In this document: positions 55,883-64,000 of the stretch, piece after piece
Position numbering within the stretch: position 1 is the stretch's first letter
Layout: the number at the start of each line of letters is the position of its first letter
Source: Alphaproteobacteria bacterium PA4
GTDB lineage: Bacteria; Pseudomonadota; Alphaproteobacteria; Sphingomonadales; Sphingomonadaceae
Assembly: GCA_002256005.1 (NCBI GenBank)
Contig: NKIQ01000009.1
Location: 1-64,000, forward strand
Length of the DNA stretch: 64,000 bases
Direction of reading: 5' to 3'
Translations under genes and position numbers: made by a program
The notes under the pieces: generated by a model
Told to the model about the DNA's origin: nothing
The model's input: only the letters and a program-made list of their open reading frames with translations
Databases searched by the model: none

Positions 55883-57100
55883 CTAGACCAGCTCGCCCTT
55901 CAGCAGCGCCGGAAGCTGCCCGGTTTCGCCGCGGGCTTCCGCCATGAAGCGCGCCTTCAGCGGCGGCAGCCGCTCGACACCGGCGAGGCCGAAGCGGCGC
56001 ACGGCGGCGGGCAGGCGGCCGGGCAGGCCGAACAGGCGGTGCAGGCCATCGGTGACGGCGCCGACCATGGCATTGTCGAGCCGGCGCCAGGCCGAATAGC
56101 GGGCGAGCACGGCGGGTGCGCCCAGGTCCTGCCCGGTGCGCGCCGCCTCGACCAGCACCTCCGCCAGTGCCGCCACGTCGCGGAAGCCCATGTTGAGACC
56201 CTGGCCGGCGATGGGGTGGATGCCGTGCGCGGCGTCGCCGATCAGCAGCAGCCGTTCGGCGGAATAGCTGGCGGCATGGTGATAGCCGAGCGGCCAGACG
56301 ACCTGTGGCGCGATGATCTCGACGTCGCCGAGCGTGCCGTCGATGCGGGAGGCCAGCTCGGCTGCCAGCGCCTTCGGCCCCAGCTTGCGGGCGCCGGCGG
56401 CGGCATCGGCCTTCACTGTCCAGACGATGGCGGAGCGGGGGCGGCCATCGGCGGTGTCTGTCATCGGCAGCAGCGCCAGCGGGCCGCTGGGATAGAACAG
56501 CTCGCAGGCGACGCCGCCGTGCGGCACGCTGTGCGCCACCATCGTCACCAGCGCGGCATTGGGATAGGACCAGCCGGTCAGCCGGATGCCGGCGGCCTCC
56601 CGCGTTTGCGAGCGGCGACCATCGGCGGCGATGGCCAGCGGCGCGGTGAACACCCGGCCATCGGCCAGCGTCAGCGTCGCTGTGGTCGCGTCGCGCTGCA
56701 GCGCCGCCACCTTGGCCGGCGCCACCAGCGTCACCAGCGGGTGGGCGCGGACGGCGCGCAGCAGCGCGATGCGCAACAGCCGGTTTTCCAGCATGATGCC
56801 GAGCGGATCGCCATCGACACCGGCATCGAAGTGCAGGAATTGCGGCGCGACGCCATCGGTGACGCGGATTTCGCGGATGGCGCAGCCTTCGCTGTCGAAC
56901 AATTCGCCCAGCCCGAGCGCCCGCAGCATGCGCGCCGAGGCGCTGGCAATGGCGCTGGCCCGGCGATCGAAGGCCGGCAGCGTGGTTGCATCCAGGTCCT
57001 GCGCGTCGACAACGATGCTGGAAACCTCGTGCCGGGCGAGAGCCAGGGCGAGCGTGGAGCCGATGAGGCCGCCACCGATGATGATGACATCTGCGTGCAT
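55883..57100 (-). CDS. UbiH/UbiF/VisC/COQ6-family FAD-dependent hydroxylase
   Basis: The 405-residue flavoprotein hydroxylates the benzoquinone ring during ubiquinone synthesis, by family. It has the FAD-binding GxGxxG in VIIIGGGLIGSTLALALARH, the middle DG motif PLAIAADGRRSQTREAAGI, and the ribityl-binding LLIGDAAHGIHPIAGQGLNM, followed by GFRDVAALAEVL. Which ring position it acts on (UbiH, UbiF, UbiI or the alphaproteobacterial UbiL/UbiM types) cannot be told here. It is divergent from ftsK. Confidence 0.9.
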   Translation of the reverse strand: MHADVIIIGGGLIGSTLALALARHEVSSIVVDAQDLDATTLPAFDRRASAIASASARMLRALGLGELFDSEGCAIREIRVTDGVAPQFLHFDAGVDGDPLGIMLENRLLRIALLRAVRAHPLVTLVAPAKVAALQRDATTATLTLADGRVFTAPLAIAADGRRSQTREAAGIRLTGWSYPNAALVTMVAHSVPHGGVACELFYPSGPLALLPMTDTADGRPRSAIVWTVKADAAAGARKLGPKALAAELASRIDGTLGDVEIIAPQVVWPLGYHHAASYSAERLLLIGDAAHGIHPIAGQGLNMGFRDVAALAEVLVEAARTGQDLGAPAVLARYSAWRRLDNAMVGAVTDGLHRLFGLPGRLPAAVRRFGLAGVERLPPLKARFMAEARGETGQLPALLKGELV

Positions 57101-57262
57101 GGCACAGGCCTAGCGCAATCCCGCCGCCGACCCAAGCGGACATGATGACACGACGCCATGACACGGTGCCGAACCGGGCGTCGAACCTTGACCGGCGAGT
57201 CCGGCTGCGTCATCGTCGCCCGACGGGTTCAAAGCGTGAACACGGCAAAGGGTGCAAGCGTC

Positions 57263-59677
57263 ATGGCCAGCCGCGCCGCAAGAGGATCAGCAAAGCCACC
57301 CGCCCCCGGCAACGGCCGGTTGGCGCGGGCGGGTGCCGCCGCGCGCGCCGCGGTCAATCGCCTGCTCGTGCTCGGTGCGGCGCTCGCCCTGCTGCTGCTG
57401 GCGCTGGCCCTGCTGCTGGCGCTGCTCACCTGGTCGCCGCTCGATCCCTCCTTCAACAGCGCCACCGGGCGGGTGGCGAGCAATGCGCTGGGCGGTATCG
57501 GCAGCCATGTCTCCGACCTGTTGCTGCAACTGGCCGGCTGGCCGACGCTGGTGCTGGCCGTGCCGATCGCCGTCGCCGGCCTGCGCCTGGCGCAGGGGGC
57601 GGATGTTCCGCTGCGCCGCTGCACGCTGGCGACCGGCGGCGGCATCCTGCTCGCCGCCATGGCAGCCGGCGGCTATGGCCTGCCCGATCTCGGTGCGCCG
57701 GCGGGCTTCGGCGGCCTGTTCGGGCGGCTGGGGCAGGGCATCGCCATGGCGCTGGGCGATCTGCCGGCGCTGGCCGATGTGCCGGTCGATACGATCCTCG
57801 CCGTGCTGCTGACGGCGCCGGCGCTCGCCCTCATCGCCTGGGGCTCGGGGCTGGGTCTTGCCGATCTCGGCGCGCTCGCCGGCCTGTCGGGGCGCGTCGC
57901 GGCGCTGCTGCCGGACCGCGACGCGGCCGACGAGAGCATCCCGGTGCGCGCCCGCCCGGCGCGGGCCGAACGCCAGCCGGCCGTGCGCGACGCAGCGCCC
58001 GAGGCACTGGACGACCAGCCATCGGCACCCCGCACCGTCGTCGTCGAGCCACAGCGCGGCGCCGCGCCCGGCAAGCGCCTGCAGCGCGAACGGCAGTCGG
58101 CGCTCGATCTCGGCGATGCCGCCATTTTGCCCAGCCTGTCGTTGCTGAAGCCGCCGCCGAGCGGCCCGGCCCGGCGCATCGACGCCGCCAGCCTCGAACA
58201 GAATGCCCGGCTGCTGGAAGGCGTGCTGGAGGATTTCGGCGTGCGCGGCCGCATCGGCGAAGTGCGCCCCGGCCCGGTCGTCACCATGTACGAGCTGGAG
58301 CCGGCGCCGGGCATCAAGGCGTCGCGCGTCATCGGCCTTGCCGACGACATTGCCCGCTCGATGTCGGCGCTGTCGGCGCGCGTCGCCGTGGTGCCGGGCA
58401 AGAATGTCATCGGCATCGAACTGCCCAACCAGACCCGCGAGATGGTCAGCCTGTCGGAACTGCTCGGCAGCCGCGCCTTCGAGGATCGGGCGGCGGTGCT
58501 GCCGCTGGTGCTGGGCAAGGACATCTCCGGCGACCCGGTGATCGCCGATCTGGCGCCGATGCCGCACCTGCTCATCGCCGGCACCACCGGCTCCGGCAAG
58601 TCGGTCGGGCTCAACGCCATGATCCTGTCCCTGCTCTACCGGCTGGGGCCGGCGGACTGCCGGATGATCATGATCGATCCCAAGATGCTGGAGCTGAAGA
58701 CCTATGACGGGATTCCGCATCTGCTGGCGCCGGTCGTCACCGATCCGCCCAAGGCGATTCGCGCGCTGAAATGGGCGGTGGAGCAGATGGAGGATCGCTA
58801 TCGCCAGATGTCGGCGATCAACGTCCGCAGCCTCGCCAATTTCAACCAGAAGGTTGCCGATGCCAAGGCGAGCGGCAAGCCGTTCGTGCGCAGCGTGCAG
58901 ACCGGCTGGGACCCCGACACCCAGGAACCGATCATCGAGGAGGAAGTGCTCGATTTCGAGAAGCTGCCGCTGATCGTCGTGGTGGTCGACGAGCTCGCCG
59001 ACCTGATGATGACGGCGGGCAAGGAGGTCGAGTTCCTCATCCAGCGGCTGGCGCAAAAGGCGCGCGCCGCGGGCATCCACCTGATCATGGCGACGCAGCG
59101 GCCCTCGGTCGATGTCATCACCGGCGTCATCAAGGCCAATCTGCCGACGCGCATCAGCTTCCAGGTCACCTCGAAGATCGACAGCCGCACCATCCTCGGC
59201 GAACAGGGCGCCGAGCAGCTGCTGGGCAAGGGCGACATGCTGTGGATGTCGGGCGGCAAGCAGCTGATCCGCGTCCATGGCCCCTTCGTCACCGATGACG
59301 AGGTGGAGGCCGTCGCCGACCATTGGCGCCGCCAGGGCATGCCGGCCTATGTCGGCGCCGTCACCGAAGACCCGGGCGAGGACGATGACAGCGGGCCGTT
59401 CAGCGGCGGCGATGACGATGGGGGCCGACCGCGCGGTGGCGGTGGTGGCCGCGGTGGTGGCGGCGGCGACGAGGAAGCCGATGTCTATGCCCGCGCCATC
59501 GAGATCGTCGCCATCGCGCAAAAGGCCAGCACCAGTTACCTGCAGCGGCAATTGCGCGTCGGCTACAACAATGCCGCGCGGCTGATCGAGCAGATGGAGG
59601 CCGATGGCTTCGTCTCCCGCCCCGATCATGTCGGCCGCCGCGAGGTGCTGATCGACGAAAACGGCCAGCGGCGCTAG
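57263..59677 (+). CDS. ftsK: DNA translocase FtsK
   Basis: FtsK pumps chromosome ends through the septum and aids dimer resolution. The 804-residue form from the ATG at 57263 has four membrane helices (about 30-180), a short linker, the alpha/beta RecA-like motor with Walker [11 protein letters not shown] (near residue 440) and Walker [14 protein letters not shown] Gly/Asp-rich hinge ([11 protein letters not shown]) precedes the C-terminal gamma winged helix ([18 protein letters not shown]). In-frame starts further upstream (GTG 57237, ATG 57158) exist. The linker is short compared with E. coli FtsK. Confidence 0.95.
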   Translation: MASRAARGSAKPPAPGNGRLARAGAAARAAVNRLLVLGAALALLLLALALLLALLTWSPLDPSFNSATGRVASNALGGIGSHVSDLLLQLAGWPTLVLAVPIAVAGLRLAQGADVPLRRCTLATGGGILLAAMAAGGYGLPDLGAPAGFGGLFGRLGQGIAMALGDLPALADVPVDTILAVLLTAPALALIAWGSGLGLADLGALAGLSGRVAALLPDRDAADESIPVRARPARAERQPAVRDAAPEALDDQPSAPRTVVVEPQRGAAPGKRLQRERQSALDLGDAAILPSLSLLKPPPSGPARRIDAASLEQNARLLEGVLEDFGVRGRIGEVRPGPVVTMYELEPAPGIKASRVIGLADDIARSMSALSARVAVVPGKNVIGIELPNQTREMVSLSELLGSRAFEDRAAVLPLVLGKDISGDPVIADLAPMPHLLIAGTTGSGKSVGLNAMILSLLYRLGPADCRMIMIDPKMLELKTYDGIPHLLAPVVTDPPKAIRALKWAVEQMEDRYRQMSAINVRSLANFNQKVADAKASGKPFVRSVQTGWDPDTQEPIIEEEVLDFEKLPLIVVVVDELADLMMTAGKEVEFLIQRLAQKARAAGIHLIMATQRPSVDVITGVIKANLPTRISFQVTSKIDSRTILGEQGAEQLLGKGDMLWMSGGKQLIRVHGPFVTDDEVEAVADHWRRQGMPAYVGAVTEDPGEDDDSGPFSGGDDDGGRPRGGGGGRGGGGGDEEADVYARAIEIVAIAQKASTSYLQRQLRVGYNNAARLIEQMEADGFVSRPDHVGRREVLIDENGQRR

Positions 59678-60574
59678 ATGCAGATGTCGGGATCGCCCCT
59701 GCATCGCCCGCACCATCTGGGTGTGCTGGCAGCCACCGCCGCAACCGGCCTCGGCGTGCTGGTGATAGCGGCGGCCGGTGCGCCCAGGGCCTATCTGGTG
59801 ATCAATCTGGCGGCGCTGGTCATCGGCATGGCGCTGCTGGCCATCGTGCAGCGCACGCGATTGGCCCCGGCGTCGGCCGGGTGGCTGGCACTGGCGGCAG
59901 CGGCCGCCCTGCTGGCCACCGCCCTGCTTGGCAGCAGCATCGAAGGTGCGATACGCTGGGTGCGGATCGGCACTGTCTCGGTCCAGCCGAGCCTGATGCT
60001 GCTGCCGTTGCTCGTGCTGGCCTTTGCCCGTGTTCGCGATTCGGCAACGACTCTGGCCATGCTGGTGAGCGCCCTGGCGCTGGCGTTGCAGCCCGACCGG
60101 GCCATGGCCGGCGCGCTGGTCGCGGGGCTTGCCGCGTTGGCGGCAACGGCGCGGGACAGGCGGGTGCTGCTGGCGCTGGCGGCGGCGCTCGGCGGCTTTG
60201 TGGTCACGCTGGCGCGTCCCGACCGGCTGCCGCCAACGGCCTTTGTCGAACAGGTCTATGCCGGCGCCTTCGGCTTTTCGCTGCTGGCCGGACTGGCGCT
60301 GCTGGTTGGATCGGCGTTGCTGCTGCTGCCCCTGCTGGCACTGGACCGCACCATCGGCATGGTCTTCGCCGCCGTGTGGCTGGCCATTCTGGCGGCGGCG
60401 GTCCTTGGCAATTATCCAACGCCGCTGCTGGGTTATGGCGGCAGTGGCATCATCGGCTATCTGCTGGGCCTGGCCGCCTTGCCGCATCCGGGCCGGCGCC
60501 AGCTTCGGGTGTCGGTGTCGGCAACCGCTGATGCGGATCGCACGACCGTCGGCGATCTTTTCGCCGCCCGCTGA
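59678..60574 (+). CDS. Divergent SEDS (FtsW/RodA-like) membrane protein, possibly inactive
   Basis: The 298-residue protein is almost all membrane helices (about eight or nine). Several blocks resemble SEDS peptidoglycan polymerases. GAIRWVRIGTVSVQPSLMLL (90-109) looks like the FtsW segment around RWIGLGPLSFQPSE, LALALQPDRAMAGALV (133-148) like LQPDLGTA, and PTPLLGYGGSGIIGYL (247-262) like the P-x-x-SYGGSS segment. The stretch PTAFVEQVYAGAFGF (186-200) aligns with HTDFIFAIIGEELGY, so the essential Asp would be Ala188. It is about 100 residues shorter than FtsW. Its ATG directly follows the ftsK stop. The call rests on motif comparison by eye. Confidence 0.55.
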   Translation: MQMSGSPLHRPHHLGVLAATAATGLGVLVIAAAGAPRAYLVINLAALVIGMALLAIVQRTRLAPASAGWLALAAAAALLATALLGSSIEGAIRWVRIGTVSVQPSLMLLPLLVLAFARVRDSATTLAMLVSALALALQPDRAMAGALVAGLAALAATARDRRVLLALAAALGGFVVTLARPDRLPPTAFVEQVYAGAFGFSLLAGLALLVGSALLLLPLLALDRTIGMVFAAVWLAILAAAVLGNYPTPLLGYGGSGIIGYLLGLAALPHPGRRQLRVSVSATADADRTTVGDLFAAR

Positions 60575-60577
60575 CGC

Positions 60578-61240
60578 TCAGCGCGGCTGCACCAGCGCCG
60601 CAATCTGGCGCTCGACAAGGCGGCAAAGGTCGGCGGCCAGATCGGCGCCCGGTGGCAACAGGCGATCGATGGCGGCGCGGCCGCTGGCGAAGGCGGTGAG
60701 GCCGGAGATGAGATGTATGGCCTCCAGCCGCGCCGGGCCGGCGCCGGGGGTGCTGCGGGCGGCACTGATCAGCTGGCCGACCAGCTCGACGCCGGGGCGC
60801 CACAGCTGTTCGAACAGGATGTCGAAACCGGCGCCGGGGTCGGCGAGCTCGCGCTGGATGAACAGCGCCGCGCCCTGTGCGTCGCCCGTGCGCATCAGGA
60901 ACTGCGCCAGTGCCAGCATGACATCGGACAGGCTTTGCCGTGCCGCCGCGGCATCGCCCCCGCTGAGCACCGTTTCGGCAGCACGGCTGGTCGGCAGCGC
61001 GGCGGCAACATAGCGATCGACGATATGGCCGGCGCAGGCGCGGTACAGCCCCTGCTTGCTGCCGAAATAATATTGAATGGCGGGCAGATTGACCCGGGCG
61101 GCCTCGGCAATCTCGCGGGTCGAGACCGCGTCAAAGCCCCTGAGGCCGAAAGCCGACAGCGCCACGGCCAGGATGCGCTCGCGCGTTTCGGCGCCGCGGC
61201 GATAGCCCGTGCGGGCAGGCTGGGGGGCGGATGCCGTCAT
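60578..61240 (-). CDS. TetR/AcrR family transcriptional regulator
   Basis: The 220-residue repressor has the TetR helix-turn-helix at residues 17-65 (RERILAVALSAFGLRGFDAV, then STREIAEAARVNLPAIQYYF). The ligand domain resembles the CerR/DUF1956-like C-terminal type (FIQRELADPGAGFDILFEQ). It is divergent from the MpaB-type oxygenase gene. An AT-rich nested palindrome lies between them, so it probably represses both genes. It is convergent with the SEDS-like gene, with stops 3 bp apart. Confidence 0.92.
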   Translation of the reverse strand: MTASAPQPARTGYRRGAETRERILAVALSAFGLRGFDAVSTREIAEAARVNLPAIQYYFGSKQGLYRACAGHIVDRYVAAALPTSRAAETVLSGGDAAAARQSLSDVMLALAQFLMRTGDAQGAALFIQRELADPGAGFDILFEQLWRPGVELVGQLISAARSTPGAGPARLEAIHLISGLTAFASGRAAIDRLLPPGADLAADLCRLVERQIAALVQPR

Positions 61241-61282
61241 GCCGGCATCAAGCGGCGGCGGCGGGCCCGGGTCAAGAGTCGC

Positions 61283-61314
61283 TTGACTTCAAAAAATATC
61301 AATTGATAGATATT
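61283..61314 (+). promoter_or_regulatory. Promoter and operator between tetR and the MpaB-type gene
   Basis: TTGACT (61283-61288) is followed after 18 bases by TAGATA (61307-61312). The perfect palindrome TATCAATTGATA (61297-61308) and an outer inverted repeat AATATC/GATATT (61295-61300 and 61309-61314) overlap the spacer and the -10. This is the position expected for a TetR-type operator that blocks transcription of the oxygenase gene. Confidence 0.6.
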
Positions 61315-61335
61315 GCCAGTAACGAAAGGTCGGCC

Positions 61336-62691
61336 ATGACGCGCGCAGCCATCGACAATCGCAGCATCTGGGATGCGGTGCTGGCCCAGCGCGAGGCGGT
61401 GCCGGCGCTGTGGGCGCATTTCGATTTCGAGGCGCCGGCCGAGCGGTTCACGACCGAGCCGGGGATCAAATCGACCCTGCCGGCGGCGCATGCCGACAAG
61501 CGCGACGCCATCCTCGCCGATACCGAGCTGGTCGAGCGCCTGCGCGCCTATTCGATGATGGGCGATGTGACGGCGGATCGCTACGCCGCGCTGATGGCGA
61601 CGCGCAAGTTTCGCGAGCTGATCGACCTGCTGACGCTGGCCTGTGATGAGGGCATTGCCGCCGTGCCCGATGCCCCGCCGGAACTCGCCGCCTTCATCGC
61701 CGATCTGGAAGACCGGCCCGACTGGCTCGACATGGCGCTGGTCGAGCGCGGCGCCGCCATCGAGCGCAACCCGACTGCGCATATCTCGCCCTTTGCCGTG
61801 CGCGGCGCCTTCATCGCCACCTTCATGAACGAATATGCGGCGCTGCCGATGGCGCTGACCGGCACGCTGTCCGACACTGCCGCGGCGCGGCGCGTCAAGG
61901 AAACCGCGAACTTCTTTGCCGTCACCACGCTGCCCGGCGCGCTCGATCGCTTCGGCCCCGGCTTCAAGGCGGCGGCGATGGTGCGGCTGATGCATTCGAT
62001 GGTCCGCACTAACATCGCGCGCCGTCCGCAGCTCTGGGACCGGGCGAAATACGGCTTTCCCATTCCCCAGGTCGACCAGATGCCGGCCGGGCTGATCGGC
62101 ATCTTCCTCACCTCCTATCGCCTGATCGCCGAGGGCCGCAGCACCTTCACCGCCGACGAGCGCGCCCAGGTCGAGTTCGCCCGCTATCGCTGTCGCTTGC
62201 GCGGCCTGCCCGAAGCGCTGTTGCCGACGACGCCGCAGGGTATCGTCGACATCATGAACATGCGCGCAGCAACACTGCGTGCCAGCTTCGACGACCGGAT
62301 CTGCGGCACGCTGGTGCGCGCCACCATGGCGGCGACGCTGTGGGAGGGGGAGAGCCTGCGGATGCGCATCTTCCGCCGGGTCGAACAGAGCTTTTCCCGC
62401 GTGTTCTTCCTCAGGAATTTCATGAACAACGACCGCGCGGCGGCGGCAAAGGTGGGCGTCGCCATCAGCGCCGGCGATCTGATGCTGTTCGGTGCCGCGC
62501 TGCTGTGGATTAGCGGCAAGATGGCGGCCTATCGGCTGGCGGCGCTTGTGCCGGGGCTGGCAGGCCTTGCCGACCGGCGGCTGATCGCCAAGATCGGCGC
62601 GCTGCTCAAACATTATGGCCATGCCGAGTTCGTCGTTTACGAACAGCGCGCCGGCCCGGCGCCGGCGGCTGTGCAGGCACAGGCCGCCTGA
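61336..62691 (+). CDS. Oxygenase MpaB family protein (DUF2236)
   Basis: The 451-residue protein matches the MpaB/DUF2236 family, which includes the rubber oxygenase Lcp and the fungal MpaB cleavage oxygenase. Conserved parts include AAAMVRLMHSMVRTNIARRP with its His and Arg residues, and AGLIGIFLTSYRLIAEGRST. Family members bind heme b and cleave C-C or oxidise terpenoid and polyketide chains; the substrate here is unknown. The ATG at 61336 follows AAAGG. The gene is divergent from its probable TetR repressor. Confidence 0.85.
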   Translation: MTRAAIDNRSIWDAVLAQREAVPALWAHFDFEAPAERFTTEPGIKSTLPAAHADKRDAILADTELVERLRAYSMMGDVTADRYAALMATRKFRELIDLLTLACDEGIAAVPDAPPELAAFIADLEDRPDWLDMALVERGAAIERNPTAHISPFAVRGAFIATFMNEYAALPMALTGTLSDTAAARRVKETANFFAVTTLPGALDRFGPGFKAAAMVRLMHSMVRTNIARRPQLWDRAKYGFPIPQVDQMPAGLIGIFLTSYRLIAEGRSTFTADERAQVEFARYRCRLRGLPEALLPTTPQGIVDIMNMRAATLRASFDDRICGTLVRATMAATLWEGESLRMRIFRRVEQSFSRVFFLRNFMNNDRAAAAKVGVAISAGDLMLFGAALLWISGKMAAYRLAALVPGLAGLADRRLIAKIGALLKHYGHAEFVVYEQRAGPAPAAVQAQAA

Positions 62692-62697
62692 CGCGAC

Positions 62698-63087
62698 TCA
62701 ATCGACCGGCGGCTGGCCGGGCGGATAGTGCGAAACCTCGACCCGCAGCCCGTCCGGATCGGGCAGGAATACAGCCGTCGTCCCATCGGCGAAATGCTGC
62801 AGACGCGCCTCGAAACCGCCCGCCGTCATGGTTTCGGCGAGGCGCGCGACAAAGGCGGCGTCAGGCGCCGTAAAACCCAGATGATTGAGGCCGGGACCAT
62901 GGCGTTCATAGTCGCGGGTGTCTGGCTTCGCCGTCTTGAACTGGACATAGAGGCCGGTGGCGCTTTTCCAGATGCCGGGCTTCACGGCAGTGAAGCCGAG
63001 TTCGGGCAGCAGCAGCGCATAGAAGCGATGCGCAGCCTCGGCATCCCGCGACAATATCGTCAGATGGTCGAGAGGCAACGGCGTCAT
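62698..63087 (-). CDS. VOC family protein (glyoxalase/bleomycin-resistance fold)
   Basis: The 129-residue protein begins MTPLPLDHLTILSRDAEAAH and ends with FLPDPDGLRVEVSHYPPGQ. The His in LDHL, the His in LNHLGF and the Glu in VEVSHY are the usual metal ligands of single-repeat VOC proteins. It is a short stand-alone gene convergent with the MpaB-type gene, with stops 6 bp apart. The substrate is unknown. Confidence 0.88.
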   Translation of the reverse strand: MTPLPLDHLTILSRDAEAAHRFYALLLPELGFTAVKPGIWKSATGLYVQFKTAKPDTRDYERHGPGLNHLGFTAPDAAFVARLAETMTAGGFEARLQHFADGTTAVFLPDPDGLRVEVSHYPPGQPPVD

Positions 63088-63160
63088 GGGGCTGTCTTCG
63101 CGTGCGGCACCACAACAGTTACACGCCGAAATGCGGTAACGCCACGGTCCGCGCCCCGGG

Positions 63161-63263
63161 GTCCGGAACCTGGGCTGAATCGACATTCGAGGTTGCAGCG
63201 GCCTCCGCCCCGGACTTGATCCGGGGCGGAGGCCTCGCAAACGTTGAAGGCCGATGGACCCTA
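63161..63263. repeat. Palindromic intergenic element R5 with nested hairpin
   Basis: The left end GTCCGGAACCTGGGC and the following ATCGACATTC match the left end of R1 (19 of 22 positions over 63169-63190). The centre is a perfect 15-bp stem (63200-63214 with 63220-63234) around CTTGA, the common alphaproteobacterial palindrome. The right end TTGAAGGCCGATGGACCCTA (63244-63263) resembles the R1 right end and contains the TAG stop of the TauE/SafE gene. Confidence 0.7.
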
Positions 63264-63995
63264 ATCCCGCAGGAACAGCCCGATCGTCAGCGCCGTGCCG
63301 ATGATGATGACGCCGATTTTCAGCGCGCGTTCCGGCATGCGTTTCAGCGCATGGGCGCCGAGATAGCCGCCGAGCATGGCGCCGGCGCCGACGATCGCGG
63401 CCTCCCGCCAGGCGACGGCGCCAGAGACGGCGAAGATCAGTGCCGCCGAGAGGTTGGACAGGCCGATGAGGACATTCTTGGTGCCGCCGGCGTTGCGCAC
63501 CGGCAGCCGGGCCAGCGTCAGCGAGGCGAGGGTGAGGATGCCGGCACCGCCGCCGAAAAAGCCGCTGTAGAGCGCGATGCTGCTTTGCGTCAGCACCGTC
63601 ACCCAGGCCGGTGGCGGCGCACTCGCGGCGCTGCGCTTCGGGCCGAAGCTGCTCCAGGCGAACAGCGCGGTGGCGATCAGCACCAGCCAGGGCACCATGG
63701 CGGCAAAGGCGCGCACCGGCGTGGCGATGAGCAGGAAGGCGCCGGCGATGCCGCCGGTGAGGCTGATCAGCGCCAGGGTGCGGAACGACAGCCGTTCGGC
63801 GCCCGAAACCAGCGAGCGCCCGGCCCAGCCGGTGGTGATCTGGCCGGGAAACAGCGCCATGGTCGAGGTGATGTTGGCGAGTTTCGGGTCCAGCCCCGCG
63901 GCGATCAGCGCCGGCAGCGTGATGAACGAGCCGCCGCCGGCGAGGGCGTTCTGCGCCCCCGCCCACAGCCCGGCGACAAACAGGAGCAGCAGCAT
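63261..63995 (-). CDS. Sulfite exporter TauE/SafE family permease
   Basis: The 244-residue protein has about eight membrane helices and the duplicated family motifs. AGGGSFITLPALIAAGLDPK in the first half and FFGGGAGILTLASLTLARLP in the second match the TauE/SafE pattern, and AGGTKNVLIGLSNLSAALIF follows. Members export sulfite, sulfoacetate or other anions, and the substrate is not predictable. The ATG at 63995 is near the right edge, so a start beyond the window cannot be excluded. Its stop lies in repeat R5. Confidence 0.9.
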   Translation of the reverse strand: MLLLLFVAGLWAGAQNALAGGGSFITLPALIAAGLDPKLANITSTMALFPGQITTGWAGRSLVSGAERLSFRTLALISLTGGIAGAFLLIATPVRAFAAMVPWLVLIATALFAWSSFGPKRSAASAPPPAWVTVLTQSSIALYSGFFGGGAGILTLASLTLARLPVRNAGGTKNVLIGLSNLSAALIFAVSGAVAWREAAIVGAGAMLGGYLGAHALKRMPERALKIGVIIIGTALTIGLFLRD

Positions 63996-64000
63996 CGTCA

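Noticed and set aside
57287-60487. A 1066-codon open frame on the minus strand
   Set aside because: It is antisense to ftsK and the SEDS-like gene and is rich in Arg, Gln and His with no recognisable domain.

Overview
The window is a continuous, very GC-rich, gene-dense stretch of bacterial chromosome. The protein families and gene neighbourhoods point to an alphaproteobacterium of the Sphingomonadales, perhaps close to Sandarakinorhabdus or Polymorphobacter. This rests on a PEPxxWA-CTERM protein, the bolA/dnaJ-like/cobS/cobT neighbourhood, argH-lptM-lysA, lnt next to metK, and an Entner-Doudoroff edd gene. I saw no transposase, integrase, phage gene, CRISPR array or rRNA. There is one tRNA, tRNA-Gly(GCC).

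Layout, left to right: a partial siroheme-synthase N-terminus (1-388); an AI-2E-type permease and a sugar MFS transporter (0.5-3 kb); accA, a GT-B glycosyltransferase and trmB (3.1-6 kb); a Baeyer-Villiger-type flavin monooxygenase with an FNR-like box upstream (6.1-7.7 kb); metK and lnt (7.7-10.8 kb); an osmoprotectant ABC transporter whose permease is fused to its binding protein (10.9-13.2 kb); a HIT protein, a two-domain TonB-C protein and rho (13.3-17.5 kb); a TlpA lipoprotein divergent from argH-lptM-lysA, then galU (17.7-22.5 kb); a PEPxxWA-CTERM protein divergent from a CadC-like regulator (22.5-25.3 kb); bolA divergent from dnaJ-like-cobS-cobT (25.4-29.2 kb); an amidohydrolase/M20 peptidase pair divergent from a DAACS symporter (29.4-32.8 kb); a tripartite RND efflux operon divergent from an MFS transporter (32.8-40.2 kb); a paired acyl-CoA dehydrogenase operon (40.3-42.6 kb); an Atg22-like MFS protein divergent from a short ModE-like regulator and edd (42.8-46.5 kb); an S9 peptidase (46.8-48.7 kb); a valine-catabolism run, mmsA-VOC-enoyl-CoA hydratase-mmsB (48.8-52.5 kb); a CDF exporter and tRNA-Gly (52.5-53.7 kb); a thioredoxin-TPR/Lon-N/Trm112 operon (53.9-55.7 kb); a UbiH-type hydroxylase, ftsK and a SEDS-like membrane protein (55.9-60.6 kb); a TetR regulator divergent from an MpaB-type oxygenase (60.6-62.7 kb); and a VOC protein and a TauE/SafE permease (62.7-64 kb).

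The least expected signals are these. (1) Three unrelated genes (argH, the dnaJ-like gene and the Atg22-like MFS gene) lack a normal start codon where the protein should begin, yet each has a Shine-Dalgarno sequence followed by an in-frame ATC. (2) The gene right after ftsK resembles a shortened FtsW/RodA (SEDS) polymerase whose catalytic Asp appears to be replaced by Ala. (3) A family of intergenic palindromic elements has inverted-repeat ends, one copy carries a perfect 39-bp inverted repeat, and several flanking genes take their TAG stop codon from the element ends. (4) A conserved double hairpin with a compensatory base change follows both rho and tRNA-Gly. (5) Three 11-bp-phased direct repeats lie between a CadC-like regulator and a PEPxxWA-CTERM gene. 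Most of the remaining sequence is ordinary housekeeping and catabolic genes.
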